Source: Brachybacterium endophyticum (lineage in GTDB: Bacteria; Actinomycetota; Actinomycetes; Actinomycetales; Dermabacteraceae). From it: DNA of 64,000 nt. Of the stretch, positions 25,569 through 32,676 are shown in pieces. Below the pieces are notes generated by a model. The model was not told the DNA's origin, did not search any database, and saw nothing but the letters and a program-made list of their open reading frames with translations. The stretch covers positions 310,001-374,000 of the forward strand of contig NZ_QFKX01000002.1 in NCBI RefSeq assembly GCF_003130585.1, written 5' to 3'. Within the stretch, counting starts at the first letter, position 1; each line of letters opens with the position of its first letter. Made by a program: the position numbers and the translations under genes.

Positions 25569-26506
25569 CACGACCACTCCTCGAGCATGCGCGTCGCGTA
25601 CCGGTCCTCGACGTGCAGGCACGTCCAGGCACCGAAGTAGATGTTCGGGTAATGATCGGGGGACTCCTGCAGCAGCGGCTCACAGATGTTCCGGACCGCG
25701 AGCTGCTCGTGGACGGCATCGGCCTCGACGTGCTCGGTGTAGTACGCGGCCATCTGGGGTGGGAAACCGAGACGCGCGAGACCTCCGGCGATCTTTCGGC
25801 AGGGAGCCGAGCTCGTGGCTTCGAAAGCGGCGAGGAAGCCGAGCGAAGCCGCCCGCAGACGGCGATTGAGCCCGAACATGCTCATGGCGTTGTCCTGCTC
25901 GAGGATCTCGAGCGGTGCCTCGTCGATGTAGGCGCCGTACGCGGCCGAGAGCCCGCTCGCCTCGAGCCCGCGAGCGAAGAGGTGCGCGTGAAGGCGGTGC
26001 GGGTCGCCCGCCCCGTACTCGTCGTACTGCAGCTCGACCACGGCGGCCTTGACGCGGTGTGAGAGACGCGGGACCGTCCACATCGTGTGGTCGGACTCCT
26101 TGAGCGAGTAGATCGACTTGTGCCTCAGGAACTGCTGCATCTGCTCGGCGGTGGCTGAACTCCGCAGCCGGCCGACGAGGGAGGGGCCGTCGTGCCCGGC
26201 GATGAACGCGAAGAAGTCCTCGGCGAACCGTCCCGGTCTCGGGATCTCCGGCTGGCGGTCACGCAGTTCTTGCTCGTATGCGTGCTCGATCTCGCGGCGC
26301 AGCGAGATCAGCGCGGGAGCCCATTCGAGGTCGTCGACCGCATCGTCGAAGCCTTGGTGGTGCAATGCGTACAGGATCCACAAGGCGATCTGGCTGTCCT
26401 CCGCGCTGTCAGGAGCGGGGGCGTTCTCGACGTCCCGTGGGTTGCCGGAGCGCAGAGCGTCGGCGAGAACACCGCTCAGAGAGCCCCGTGCGGAGGGGAT
26501 CAGCAT
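25568..26506 (-). CDS. Iron-containing redox enzyme family protein (haem-oxygenase-like diiron oxidase)
   Basis: A 312-residue all-helical protein of the Haem_oxygenase_2/diiron (HDO-type) family: FLRHKSIYSLKESDHTMWTV, VELQYDEYGAGDPHRLHAHL and YYTEHVEADAVHEQL supply the His/Glu/Asp ligands expected for a non-haem diiron site. Known HDOs carry out oxidative chemistry on amino acids or fatty acids; the substrate here is unknown. It is coupled to the CDGSH gene. Start: ATG at 26506; a GTG at 26512 with an upstream AAGGA is an alternative. The 107-bp divergent gap to 26620 should hold promoters for both directions. Confidence 0.8.
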   Translation of the reverse strand: MLIPSARGSLSGVLADALRSGNPRDVENAPAPDSAEDSQIALWILYALHHQGFDDAVDDLEWAPALISLRREIEHAYEQELRDRQPEIPRPGRFAEDFFAFIAGHDGPSLVGRLRSSATAEQMQQFLRHKSIYSLKESDHTMWTVPRLSHRVKAAVVELQYDEYGAGDPHRLHAHLFARGLEASGLSAAYGAYIDEAPLEILEQDNAMSMFGLNRRLRAASLGFLAAFEATSSAPCRKIAGGLARLGFPPQMAAYYTEHVEADAVHEQLAVRNICEPLLQESPDHYPNIYFGAWTCLHVEDRYATRMLEEWS

Positions 26507-26619
26507 GGTCACCGTGTCCTTCGTGTTGGCGTGGCGAACAGCCGGGCTGGCCTCCTGTTACTGAATCACCACGATATAGGGTCGGTGGCACATCGCAGCA
26601 GGAACAAGGAGTGGCCACC
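26507..26619. promoter_or_regulatory. Divergent promoter region
   Basis: AT-richer than its surroundings and flanked by diverging starts. TAGGGT at 26577-26582 is a plausible -10 for the plus-strand lipoprotein gene, with TGTTAC at 26556-26561 as a weak -35; no clear minus-strand promoter was found. The ribosome site AAGGAG is at 26606-26611. Confidence 0.35.
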
Positions 26620-27108
26620 GTGCTCATACCGTCCCGACGCGCCATGCTGCTACTCGCGGGAGCTACAGCCCTGACTTCGTCAGGATGCGCCGGCACCGTG
26701 CCGCTCGACGCGAAGGGGGCTCTGAAGCGCGCGACCAACGGGCCTCTCTACGTCGGCGCCGCCGAGAACCTGCCGTGGACGCGGGTCGCGGACGACGGAA
26801 CCGTCAGCGGCCCTGAGGCCGATCTGATCAGGGACTATGCCTCCGGGATCGGCGCTCGCATCCACTGGACGCGAGACGCTGTGAGCGAGCTGGCCCGGAG
26901 GATGAAGGACGACCAGCTCGACCTCGTCATCGGGGGGCTGGCGGCCGACACCCCCTGGTCGGACAAGATCGCCCCGACCCGCCCCTACCGAACGGTTCGT
27001 TCCGCGGACGGCTCGAAGCAGAAGCTCGTGATCGGAGTCCGCCCGGGGGAGAACGCTCTGCAGGTCTCGCTCGAACGGTTCCTCGCGAGGAGGTCGGGAG
27101 AGCTGTGA
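26620..27108 (+). CDS. Half-size solute-binding lipoprotein (SBP family 3, lobe 1 only)
   Basis: A 162-residue lipoprotein: signal MLIPSRRAMLLLAGATALTS with lipobox Cys in SSGCAG. The mature part matches lobe 1 of an amino-acid-type periplasmic binding protein (LYVGAAENLPWTRV, VSGPEADLIRDYAS, MKDDQLDLVIGGLAADTPWS) and then jumps from the APTRPY segment straight to the family's C-terminal return strand (KQKLVIGVRPGENALQVSLE). Lobe 2 is missing, yet the frame is clean. Start: GTG at 26620 with AAGGAG upstream; GTG at 26611 is the alternative. It overlaps the CDF gene by 4 nt (GTGA). Confidence 0.75.
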   Translation: MLIPSRRAMLLLAGATALTSSGCAGTVPLDAKGALKRATNGPLYVGAAENLPWTRVADDGTVSGPEADLIRDYASGIGARIHWTRDAVSELARRMKDDQLDLVIGGLAADTPWSDKIAPTRPYRTVRSADGSKQKLVIGVRPGENALQVSLERFLARRSGEL

Positions 27109-28115
27109 GCGGGAACCGACGCGGTGAGCCGGCACCGGAGAAGACATCGCCCTCGGGGCGTGACGCGCTGCCGGAGGAACAGCGACGGGTGCTCCGGAAG
27201 GCGATCCGCTTGGAGTGGTTCTCGCTGGTCTTCCTCGCGGTCACGGTCACCCTGGTCGCTCTCGTGTCGGGGCAGTCCCAGGCCATGAAGGCGGCGTGGC
27301 TCGAGGATTCGATGTCGCTGCTGCCGCCGATCGCCTTCCTCGTCGCCGCCCGCATGATCGGCAAGAGCTCCGATCGGCACCACCCCTACGGTCATCACCG
27401 CTCGATCGGTGTGGCGCACGTGGTCTCGGCGGCGGCGCTGCTGGGCATGGGGATCTTCCTCGTGGTGGATTCGCTGACCACGCTCGTGACGGTCGAGCGT
27501 CCATCAGTGGGGCTCACGGTGGTGCTCGGACACGGGTTCTGGGCGGGCTGGTCGATGATCGCGGTCATGGTCGTCACCAACATCCCGCCGATCTTCATCG
27601 GTCGCGCCAAGATGAAGCTCGCGGAGCCGCTGCACGACAAGGTCCTGTACGCCGATGCCGACATGAACAAGGCCAACTGGACCTCGGCGCTGGCCACGGT
27701 GATCGGTGTGCTGGGCATCGGTGTGGGGTTGTGGTGGGCCGATTCCGTCGCCGCGATCCTGGTCTCGATCTCGATCCTCCATGACGGAGTGAAGAACCTG
27801 CGTGCCTCGATCCTCGGCCTCACCGACAGCGAGGCGCGGACCTTCGACGACAAGGCGCCCCATCCCCTGATCGACGAGGTCGAGCGGGTCGCGCGGGAGG
27901 CCGAATGGGTCGCCGACGCCGCGAGCCGTGTGCGGGACGAGGGGCATGTCTTCCATGTCGAGATGTTCGTGGTCCCCGCCCCCGGGGCCGCTGTGACCGG
28001 CGCGCGCTGCGAGGAGCTGCGCACGGCCCTGCGCGGCGTGGACTGGAAGGTGCACGACGTCGTGATCGCCCCCGTCGCCCGAATACCAGCCGACCAGGCA
28101 TTCCGAGGCGAGTGA
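27105..28115 (+). CDS. Cation diffusion facilitator (CDF) family transporter
   Basis: A 336-residue CDF-type exporter with about five to six membrane segments (LVFLAVTVTLVALVSG, HVVSAAALLGMGIFLVV, WSMIAVMVVTNIPPIF and others) and family motifs LEDSMSLLPP, SSDRHHPYGHHRSI and YADADMNKANWTSAL, followed by a ~85-residue cytoplasmic domain. The metal-site residues are atypical (Asn and Asp rather than the usual His/Asp set), so the metal cannot be called. It is coupled by GTGA to the half-size binding protein at 26620. Confidence 0.82.
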   Translation: MSGNRRGEPAPEKTSPSGRDALPEEQRRVLRKAIRLEWFSLVFLAVTVTLVALVSGQSQAMKAAWLEDSMSLLPPIAFLVAARMIGKSSDRHHPYGHHRSIGVAHVVSAAALLGMGIFLVVDSLTTLVTVERPSVGLTVVLGHGFWAGWSMIAVMVVTNIPPIFIGRAKMKLAEPLHDKVLYADADMNKANWTSALATVIGVLGIGVGLWWADSVAAILVSISILHDGVKNLRASILGLTDSEARTFDDKAPHPLIDEVERVAREAEWVADAASRVRDEGHVFHVEMFVVPAPGAAVTGARCEELRTALRGVDWKVHDVVIAPVARIPADQAFRGE

Positions 28116-28165
28116 CGTGGGCAGCATCGAGAACGTCACCGAGTACGCCGAACACGTCGCCGCAA

Positions 28166-28201
28166 AGCACGCAGAGCACGCAGAGCACGCAGAGCACGCA
28201 G
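28166..28201. repeat. 9-bp tandem repeat, four copies
   Basis: AGCACGCAG is repeated four times without interruption, shortly after the CDF stop, in otherwise non-coding DNA. Confidence 0.8.
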
Positions 28202-28234
28202 GGTCGCTGGGGCTCCGCGGCGCCTGACGGCCGG

Positions 28235-28305
28235 GCCCGCCCGGACCGGCGCCCTTGGCTCGCCCGGGCCGGCACGCTTGGCCCGCCCGGGCCGGCGCGC
28301 CGCCG
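28235..28305. repeat. Degenerate ~23-bp tandem repeat
   Basis: Two to three copies of a 23-bp unit of the form GCCCGCCCGGRCCGGCRCSC(T/C)TTG (28235-28257, 28258-28280, then a diverged third) fill the gap before the large palindrome. Confidence 0.6.
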
Positions 28306-28345
28306 GACCGCGTGGGCCAGCGCGATGCCGGACCGCGTGGCTACT

Positions 28346-28403
28346 TCTATAGGACAGTTCCGAGCCAAATCGGCCCCGATTCGGCTCGGAACTGTCCTAT
28401 AGA
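28346..28403. repeat. 58-bp near-perfect palindrome upstream of the jetC gene
   Basis: Arms 28346-28373 and 28376-28403 pair over 28 bp with one mismatch (28367/28382) and a 2-nt centre, starting TCTATAGGACAGTTCC and ending with its complement. Coding genes do not extend into it. A loop this short and the absence of a T-tract argue against an ordinary terminator. Confidence 0.85.
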
Positions 28404-28529
28404 GGGTCTGGGCGCCCATGTGGGCAGACTCCCCGCCAGCCTGGAGCGTGTGTCTGCCCACTCGCAGGGGCTGCCCGCCCCGTCGTGCCCCGCGCACCCC
28501 GCCCGCACCCCGCGCCCCGCCGTCCCCGG

Positions 28530-28535
28530 TACCCT
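28530..28535 (+). promoter_or_regulatory. Candidate leaderless -10 element for jetC
   Basis: TACCCT ends 6 nt before the GTG start at 28542, with no ribosome site between, fitting a leaderless transcript. It resembles the element before the jetB gene (24387). Confidence 0.5.
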
Positions 28536-28541
28536 TCTGGG

Positions 28542-31500
28542 GTGGATTCCGATGCAACGACCCTCGACCTGCCGGGCCTCGCCGAGGAGACCGGCGAGAG
28601 CGCCGCTCCCGCGCAGACCGATCCGGAGCACCCGCACCCCGGCCAGTGGCGCCTGGTGCACGTGCAGGTGTCGAACTGGGGGACCTTCCACGGCACCCAC
28701 GACCTCGAGATCTCCCCGCGCGGCTACTTCCTGACCGGCGGCCCCGGCACCGGCAAGTCCACGTTGCTGGACGCGATCAGCGCGCTGCTCACCCCGCCGC
28801 GCACCCTCCACTTCAACGCCGCCGCGTCGGACGCCGGCCCCGCCCGCTCGAAGTACCGCCGCACCGTCGCCAGCTACGTGCGCGGCGCCTGGGCGATGCA
28901 CTACGACGCCGCGACCGGCGAGTTCAGCCAGGAGGTGCTGCGCGAGAAGACCACGCTGACGGTCCTCACGCTGCGCTTCTCGGACGGGCAGGGCGGCACC
29001 GTCCAGCTCTCGCGTCTGCTGCTGCTGCAGGCCGGTCACACGTCGGACTCGGACGTGAAGAGCCTGTACGTGATCGCCCGCAAGCCCCTGGACACGACGG
29101 ACCTGCGCCAGTTCGTCTCCAGTCAGATCGAGGGACGTGCCCTCGAGGCCGCCCAACCCGGCACCGAGACCTTCCGCCAGTTCCGCGAGTACCGCGCGAA
29201 GTTCTGCCAGCTCCTGGGCATCCCCGACGAGAAGGCGCTGGGCCTGCTCCACAAGATCCAGAGCGCCAAGGAGCTCGGCGACGTCAACGCCCTGCTGCGC
29301 GACTACATGCTCGACGAGCCCCGCACCTTCGAGCTCGCCGATCAGGCGCTGACGAACTTCCACAACCTCTCCGAGGTCTACGACGCACTGATCACCGCGC
29401 GCGAGCAGCGGGACCTGCTGCGGGGCCTGCGGGACGCCCACACCTCCTGGAAGGAGATGCGCCAGCGGGGCGGGGAGCTCGTGGACCGTCGCAGCGACAT
29501 CGACGTCTACGCCGCCCAGCACCTGGTCCGCCTCCTCGAGGGCGAGCAGGAGCGCCTGCAGCTCGAGCGGGACCGTGTGGGCGCCCAGCAGCGTCGCCTG
29601 ACCCAGGACCTCGCCGATTCCCGCGCCGACCTCGTCCAGCTCAAGGAGCAGCGCCGTCGGGCCGGTGGTGGCGAGATCGACGACTGGAAGCAGCAGATCG
29701 CCGGCCTGGACGTCGAACGCGAGCGCCGTAAGGAGAGGGCCGCGGAATTCGCCTCCCAGCTCGCGACCGTCGAGCTGCGCACGCCTGTCAGCGAGGACCT
29801 GTTCCTGGCCACCCAGCGCGAGGTCGACCAGCTGCGGCGCACCCTGGAGAGCGAGGAGAAGGGTGCCGACGAGAACCGCTGGCAGGCCGAGGCGAAGGTC
29901 CGCGACCTCCAGAAGGACCTCCAGCAGACCGTCGCGGAGCTGGAGTCGCTGACCTCCCGCGCCTCCAACCTGCACTCCGAGGACATCACGGTGCGCGACA
30001 TGATCGCCCGCGAGGTCGGCGTCGCCCCCACCGACCTCCCCTTCGCGGCCGAGCTGCTGCAGGTCAGCAGCGGCGAGGAGGAATGGACCGCCGCCGCCGA
30101 GCAGGCCCTGCGCGGGCTCGCCCGCTCGATCCTCGTGCCCGAGCGGGTCTACCGGGAGGTCGCCGGCGTCATCGATCGCACCCGGCTGCGCCGCCGCATC
30201 TCCTACAACCGGGTCAACACCGATCTCACCCGGCCCGCACGGCGGATCGATCCGGCCACGCTCGCGGCGAAGCTCGACGTCAAGGACGGCGAGTTCCACA
30301 CCTGGCTCAGCGGGGAGATCGCCTCGCGCATGGACTACGTGTGCGCGGAGGACCTCGGCGAGTTCACCCGCCTGAACCGGGCCGTGCTGCGCTCGGGACA
30401 GATCAAGCATTCGGCCTCGCGGCACGAGAAGAACACCGACCGGGCGATCAACGACCGCTCCCAGTGGGTGCTGGGCTTCGACAACCGCGGCAAGCGCGCC
30501 GTCTTCGAGAGCGAGCGCACCCGCGCCGAGCAGGCCCTGTTCGAGGCGCAGGCCCAGCGCAAGGACGTCGAGAACGAGGCCGAGCGGCGCCGTGAGCGCC
30601 TGTTCGCCCTGCAGGCGCTCGCCGCCGTGGAATGGGACGACATCGACGCGGCGTCGGTCGCTCGGCGCATCGCGAACCTCCGGGACATGGTGCGGGCGGC
30701 CGAGTCCGGCTCCGAGGCCCTCGCCGACCTCGCCCGGCAGATCGACGACGTCGAGCAGTCCATCACCGACGCCGACGAGGAGCTCCTCGAGGTCGCACGC
30801 AGTGTCGGCAAGCTCGGTGAGCAGGCCGAGCGGGCCGGCGAACGGCTCGCCAAGGCCAAGGAGCGGCTGAGCGAGCGCTCGCTCACCCCGGAGGTCGAGG
30901 AGGAGCTCTCCGAGCGCTTCCACGCGATCGCGCCCACCATCGTGCTCTCCACGATCGACCAGGTCACCAAGGACGCCTCGGCGACCCTGGACGCCGAGCT
31001 GGTGGACCTGACCAAGCGCACCTCCCGGGCCGAGGAGGACATGCGCACCGCGATGCGCGAGTTCGCCCGACGCTGGCCCGCCGAGGCCGGTGACACGGAT
31101 GTCTCCCTCGACGCCGCCGGCGACCACCTCGCCATCCTGCAGCGCATCGAGGAGGAGAAGCTCCCGGACGTCGAGGACCGCTTCTTCGAGTTCTTCACCG
31201 GCAACACCCTCGGGGACGTGCAGGCGCTGGCGACCGCCATCGCCCGCGAGCCCGCGGAGATCAAGAAGCGCCTGCAGCGCATCAACGCGCTGCTCTCGCA
31301 GGTCGAGTTCCATTCCGGCCGGTACCTGCAGCTGTCCATGCGGCCGGTGCACCTGGCGGCGCTCGACGAGTTCAAGAAGGCCCTCGAGGACGCCGTCGCC
31401 GGGACCATCGAGAACGACATCACCCGGGACCGGGAGAAGGCCGAGGAACGCTTCGTCTCCCTGCGTCACCTGATGGAGCTGATCGCCGGTGCCCGCACCA

Positions 31501-31928
31501 AGGACGACCAGGTCTCCCGGGCGATCCTGGACGTGCGCCGCCACGTGCACTTCCACGCCGAGGAGGTCGACGGCGAGGGCAACGTCGTCCACGCTCACGA
31601 GTCCGGCGGCCCGCTCTCGGGCGGTCAGAACGAGCGGCTGACCACGTTCTGCCTGGCCGCGGCCCTGCGCTACCAGCTCGCGGGGACCGGCATCGATGTG
31701 CCCCGCTACGCGCCGATCATCATCGACGAGGCGTTCTCGAAGGGCGCGGGCAAGTTCATCACCGCCGCGATGGAGTCGTTCCGCCACTTCGGCTTCCAGG
31801 TGGTGCTGGCGAACCCCGGCAAGAACCCGCAGGCCCTGGCCCCGTTCATCGGCGGCGTGGGCGTGGTCTCGATCCGCGAGGACCGCTACTCCCAGATCAG
31901 CCCCATCGAGTTCGTCGCCGCCGAGTGA
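28542..31928 (+). CDS. jetC: JetC/MksB-like SMC-family ATPase
   Basis: A protein of 1128 residues. N-terminal ATPase half: VQVSNWGTFHGTHDLEISPR, Walker A GGPGTGKST at ~65, then a long run of heptad-rich coiled coil (residues ~280-930, broken by a hinge-like region around 480-620). C-terminal half: signature GGPLSGGQNERLTTFCLAAA and Walker B PIIIDEAFS. This is the MukB/JetC type of condensin motor; in Wadjet it extrudes DNA loops and, with the JetD nuclease, cleaves small circular DNA. I see no JetA kleisin or JetD nuclease in the window. Start: leaderless GTG 28542. Confidence 0.88.
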   Translation: MDSDATTLDLPGLAEETGESAAPAQTDPEHPHPGQWRLVHVQVSNWGTFHGTHDLEISPRGYFLTGGPGTGKSTLLDAISALLTPPRTLHFNAAASDAGPARSKYRRTVASYVRGAWAMHYDAATGEFSQEVLREKTTLTVLTLRFSDGQGGTVQLSRLLLLQAGHTSDSDVKSLYVIARKPLDTTDLRQFVSSQIEGRALEAAQPGTETFRQFREYRAKFCQLLGIPDEKALGLLHKIQSAKELGDVNALLRDYMLDEPRTFELADQALTNFHNLSEVYDALITAREQRDLLRGLRDAHTSWKEMRQRGGELVDRRSDIDVYAAQHLVRLLEGEQERLQLERDRVGAQQRRLTQDLADSRADLVQLKEQRRRAGGGEIDDWKQQIAGLDVERERRKERAAEFASQLATVELRTPVSEDLFLATQREVDQLRRTLESEEKGADENRWQAEAKVRDLQKDLQQTVAELESLTSRASNLHSEDITVRDMIAREVGVAPTDLPFAAELLQVSSGEEEWTAAAEQALRGLARSILVPERVYREVAGVIDRTRLRRRISYNRVNTDLTRPARRIDPATLAAKLDVKDGEFHTWLSGEIASRMDYVCAEDLGEFTRLNRAVLRSGQIKHSASRHEKNTDRAINDRSQWVLGFDNRGKRAVFESERTRAEQALFEAQAQRKDVENEAERRRERLFALQALAAVEWDDIDAASVARRIANLRDMVRAAESGSEALADLARQIDDVEQSITDADEELLEVARSVGKLGEQAERAGERLAKAKERLSERSLTPEVEEELSERFHAIAPTIVLSTIDQVTKDASATLDAELVDLTKRTSRAEEDMRTAMREFARRWPAEAGDTDVSLDAAGDHLAILQRIEEEKLPDVEDRFFEFFTGNTLGDVQALATAIAREPAEIKKRLQRINALLSQVEFHSGRYLQLSMRPVHLAALDEFKKALEDAVAGTIENDITRDREKAEERFVSLRHLMELIAGARTKDDQVSRAILDVRRHVHFHAEEVDGEGNVVHAHESGGPLSGGQNERLTTFCLAAALRYQLAGTGIDVPRYAPIIIDEAFSKGAGKFITAAMESFRHFGFQVVLANPGKNPQALAPFIGGVGVVSIREDRYSQISPIEFVAAE

Positions 31929-31937
31929 GCCGGCCGC

Positions 31938-31969
31938 GCTGCCGATGGGGACTTCTCCCCATCGGCAGC
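31938..31969 (+). terminator. Terminator of jetC
   Basis: A perfect 14-bp stem (31938-31951 with 31956-31969) around a stable CTTC tetraloop, starting 10 nt after the jetC stop. No long T-tract, as is usual in high-GC actinobacteria. Confidence 0.75.
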
Positions 31970-32070
31970 AGCAGGTGCTCGTGGATAGCGTGGGGCCGTC
32001 CGCGCGAGCCCCGCGCAGACCCGGGTGCGCAGCCGGGGGAGAGCGCGAGCCGCTGAGCGGAGGTGGCCGG

Positions 32071-32604
32071 ATGATTGGAGTGCCCACCGGTCCCACGTCG
32101 GCGCTGCCGCGGATCGCCACCCCGCAGGATGCCCGTGCCCGGGTGCGTGAGATCCTCGGCGCCCTGCTCTCCGCGCTGCGCGAGACCGGCCGGAGCGCGC
32201 CCGCGCCGACCCCGGCCCTCGAGTTCTCCGAGCACCGGGCGGGGCGCGACCGTCCCACCGGTCTGCAGTGGCGCGGTGACCCCACCTTCCTGCACGTCAG
32301 CGCCTTGATAGCCTCCGACGGCCCGGCCCCTGGGGAGAGCTCCGTGCGACGCCTCCTCGAGGGTGCCGCCCACGCCGCCGGGGACCTGGGGCTGCGTGCT
32401 GCCGGGGCCCGGGACGTCAGCGAGGTCCATGAGCGCCTCTGGCAGGGAGGGGAGGGGGAGCGCGCCGAGGTGGTCGTCGGCGCGCGGATCCTGCTGCGCG
32501 CCCACAGCGGACCGTTCCTGCCGGGTCCCGAGCACACCCCGATCTCCACCACACCGGCGGAGGTCGCCCGTGGTCTGCGCCCTTCCCTGCTGCGGCCCCG
32601 CTGA
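32071..32604 (+). CDS. Protein of unknown function (177 residues)
   Basis: A soluble protein with no signal peptide or membrane segment that I can see. It begins MIGVPTGPTSALPRIATPQD, has a regular Ala/Arg/Leu-rich helical middle (DARARVREILGALLSALRET) and ends ARGLRPSLLRPR. A strong ribosome site (GGAGG, 7 nt before ATG) and intact codon use argue that it is real. It lies between jetC and a surface protein gene; no family is recognised, so I give no function. Confidence 0.6.
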   Translation: MIGVPTGPTSALPRIATPQDARARVREILGALLSALRETGRSAPAPTPALEFSEHRAGRDRPTGLQWRGDPTFLHVSALIASDGPAPGESSVRRLLEGAAHAAGDLGLRAAGARDVSEVHERLWQGGEGERAEVVVGARILLRAHSGPFLPGPEHTPISTTPAEVARGLRPSLLRPR

Positions 32605-32664
32605 GGGCACCGGGACGTCGTCCCCTCCCGGGAACGAGACCGCAGGATGCGGCGTTCCTGCTGG

Positions 32665-32670
32665 TACCGT
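32665..32670 (+). promoter_or_regulatory. Candidate leaderless -10 element for the CshA-like gene
   Basis: TACCGT (TANNNT) ends 6 nt before the GTG start at 32677 (sequence GACCGG between). This supports the 32677 start over the upstream ATG at 32647. Confidence 0.45.
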
Positions 32671-32676
32671 GACCGG

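Larger units (their letters stand above)
28116..28541. other. 426-bp gene-free gap before jetC
   Basis: Holds the two tandem repeats (28166-28201, 28235-28305), the large palindrome (28346-28403) and a candidate -10 at 28530-28535. I see no open frame with coding character. Confidence 0.6.

Noticed and set aside
28166-28305. A CRISPR-like array
   Set aside because: The 9-bp and ~23-bp units are head-to-tail with no spacers and there are no cas genes nearby.
28346-28403. The palindrome as a normal terminator of the CDF gene
   Set aside because: It lies 230 nt after the CDF stop, has a 2-nt centre and no T-tract; transcript ends were not available to decide.
24401-31928. A complete Wadjet operon
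   Set aside because: Only JetB- and JetC-like genes were found. No DUF3375 (JetA) or DUF3322/DUF2220 (JetD) protein is recognisable in the window.
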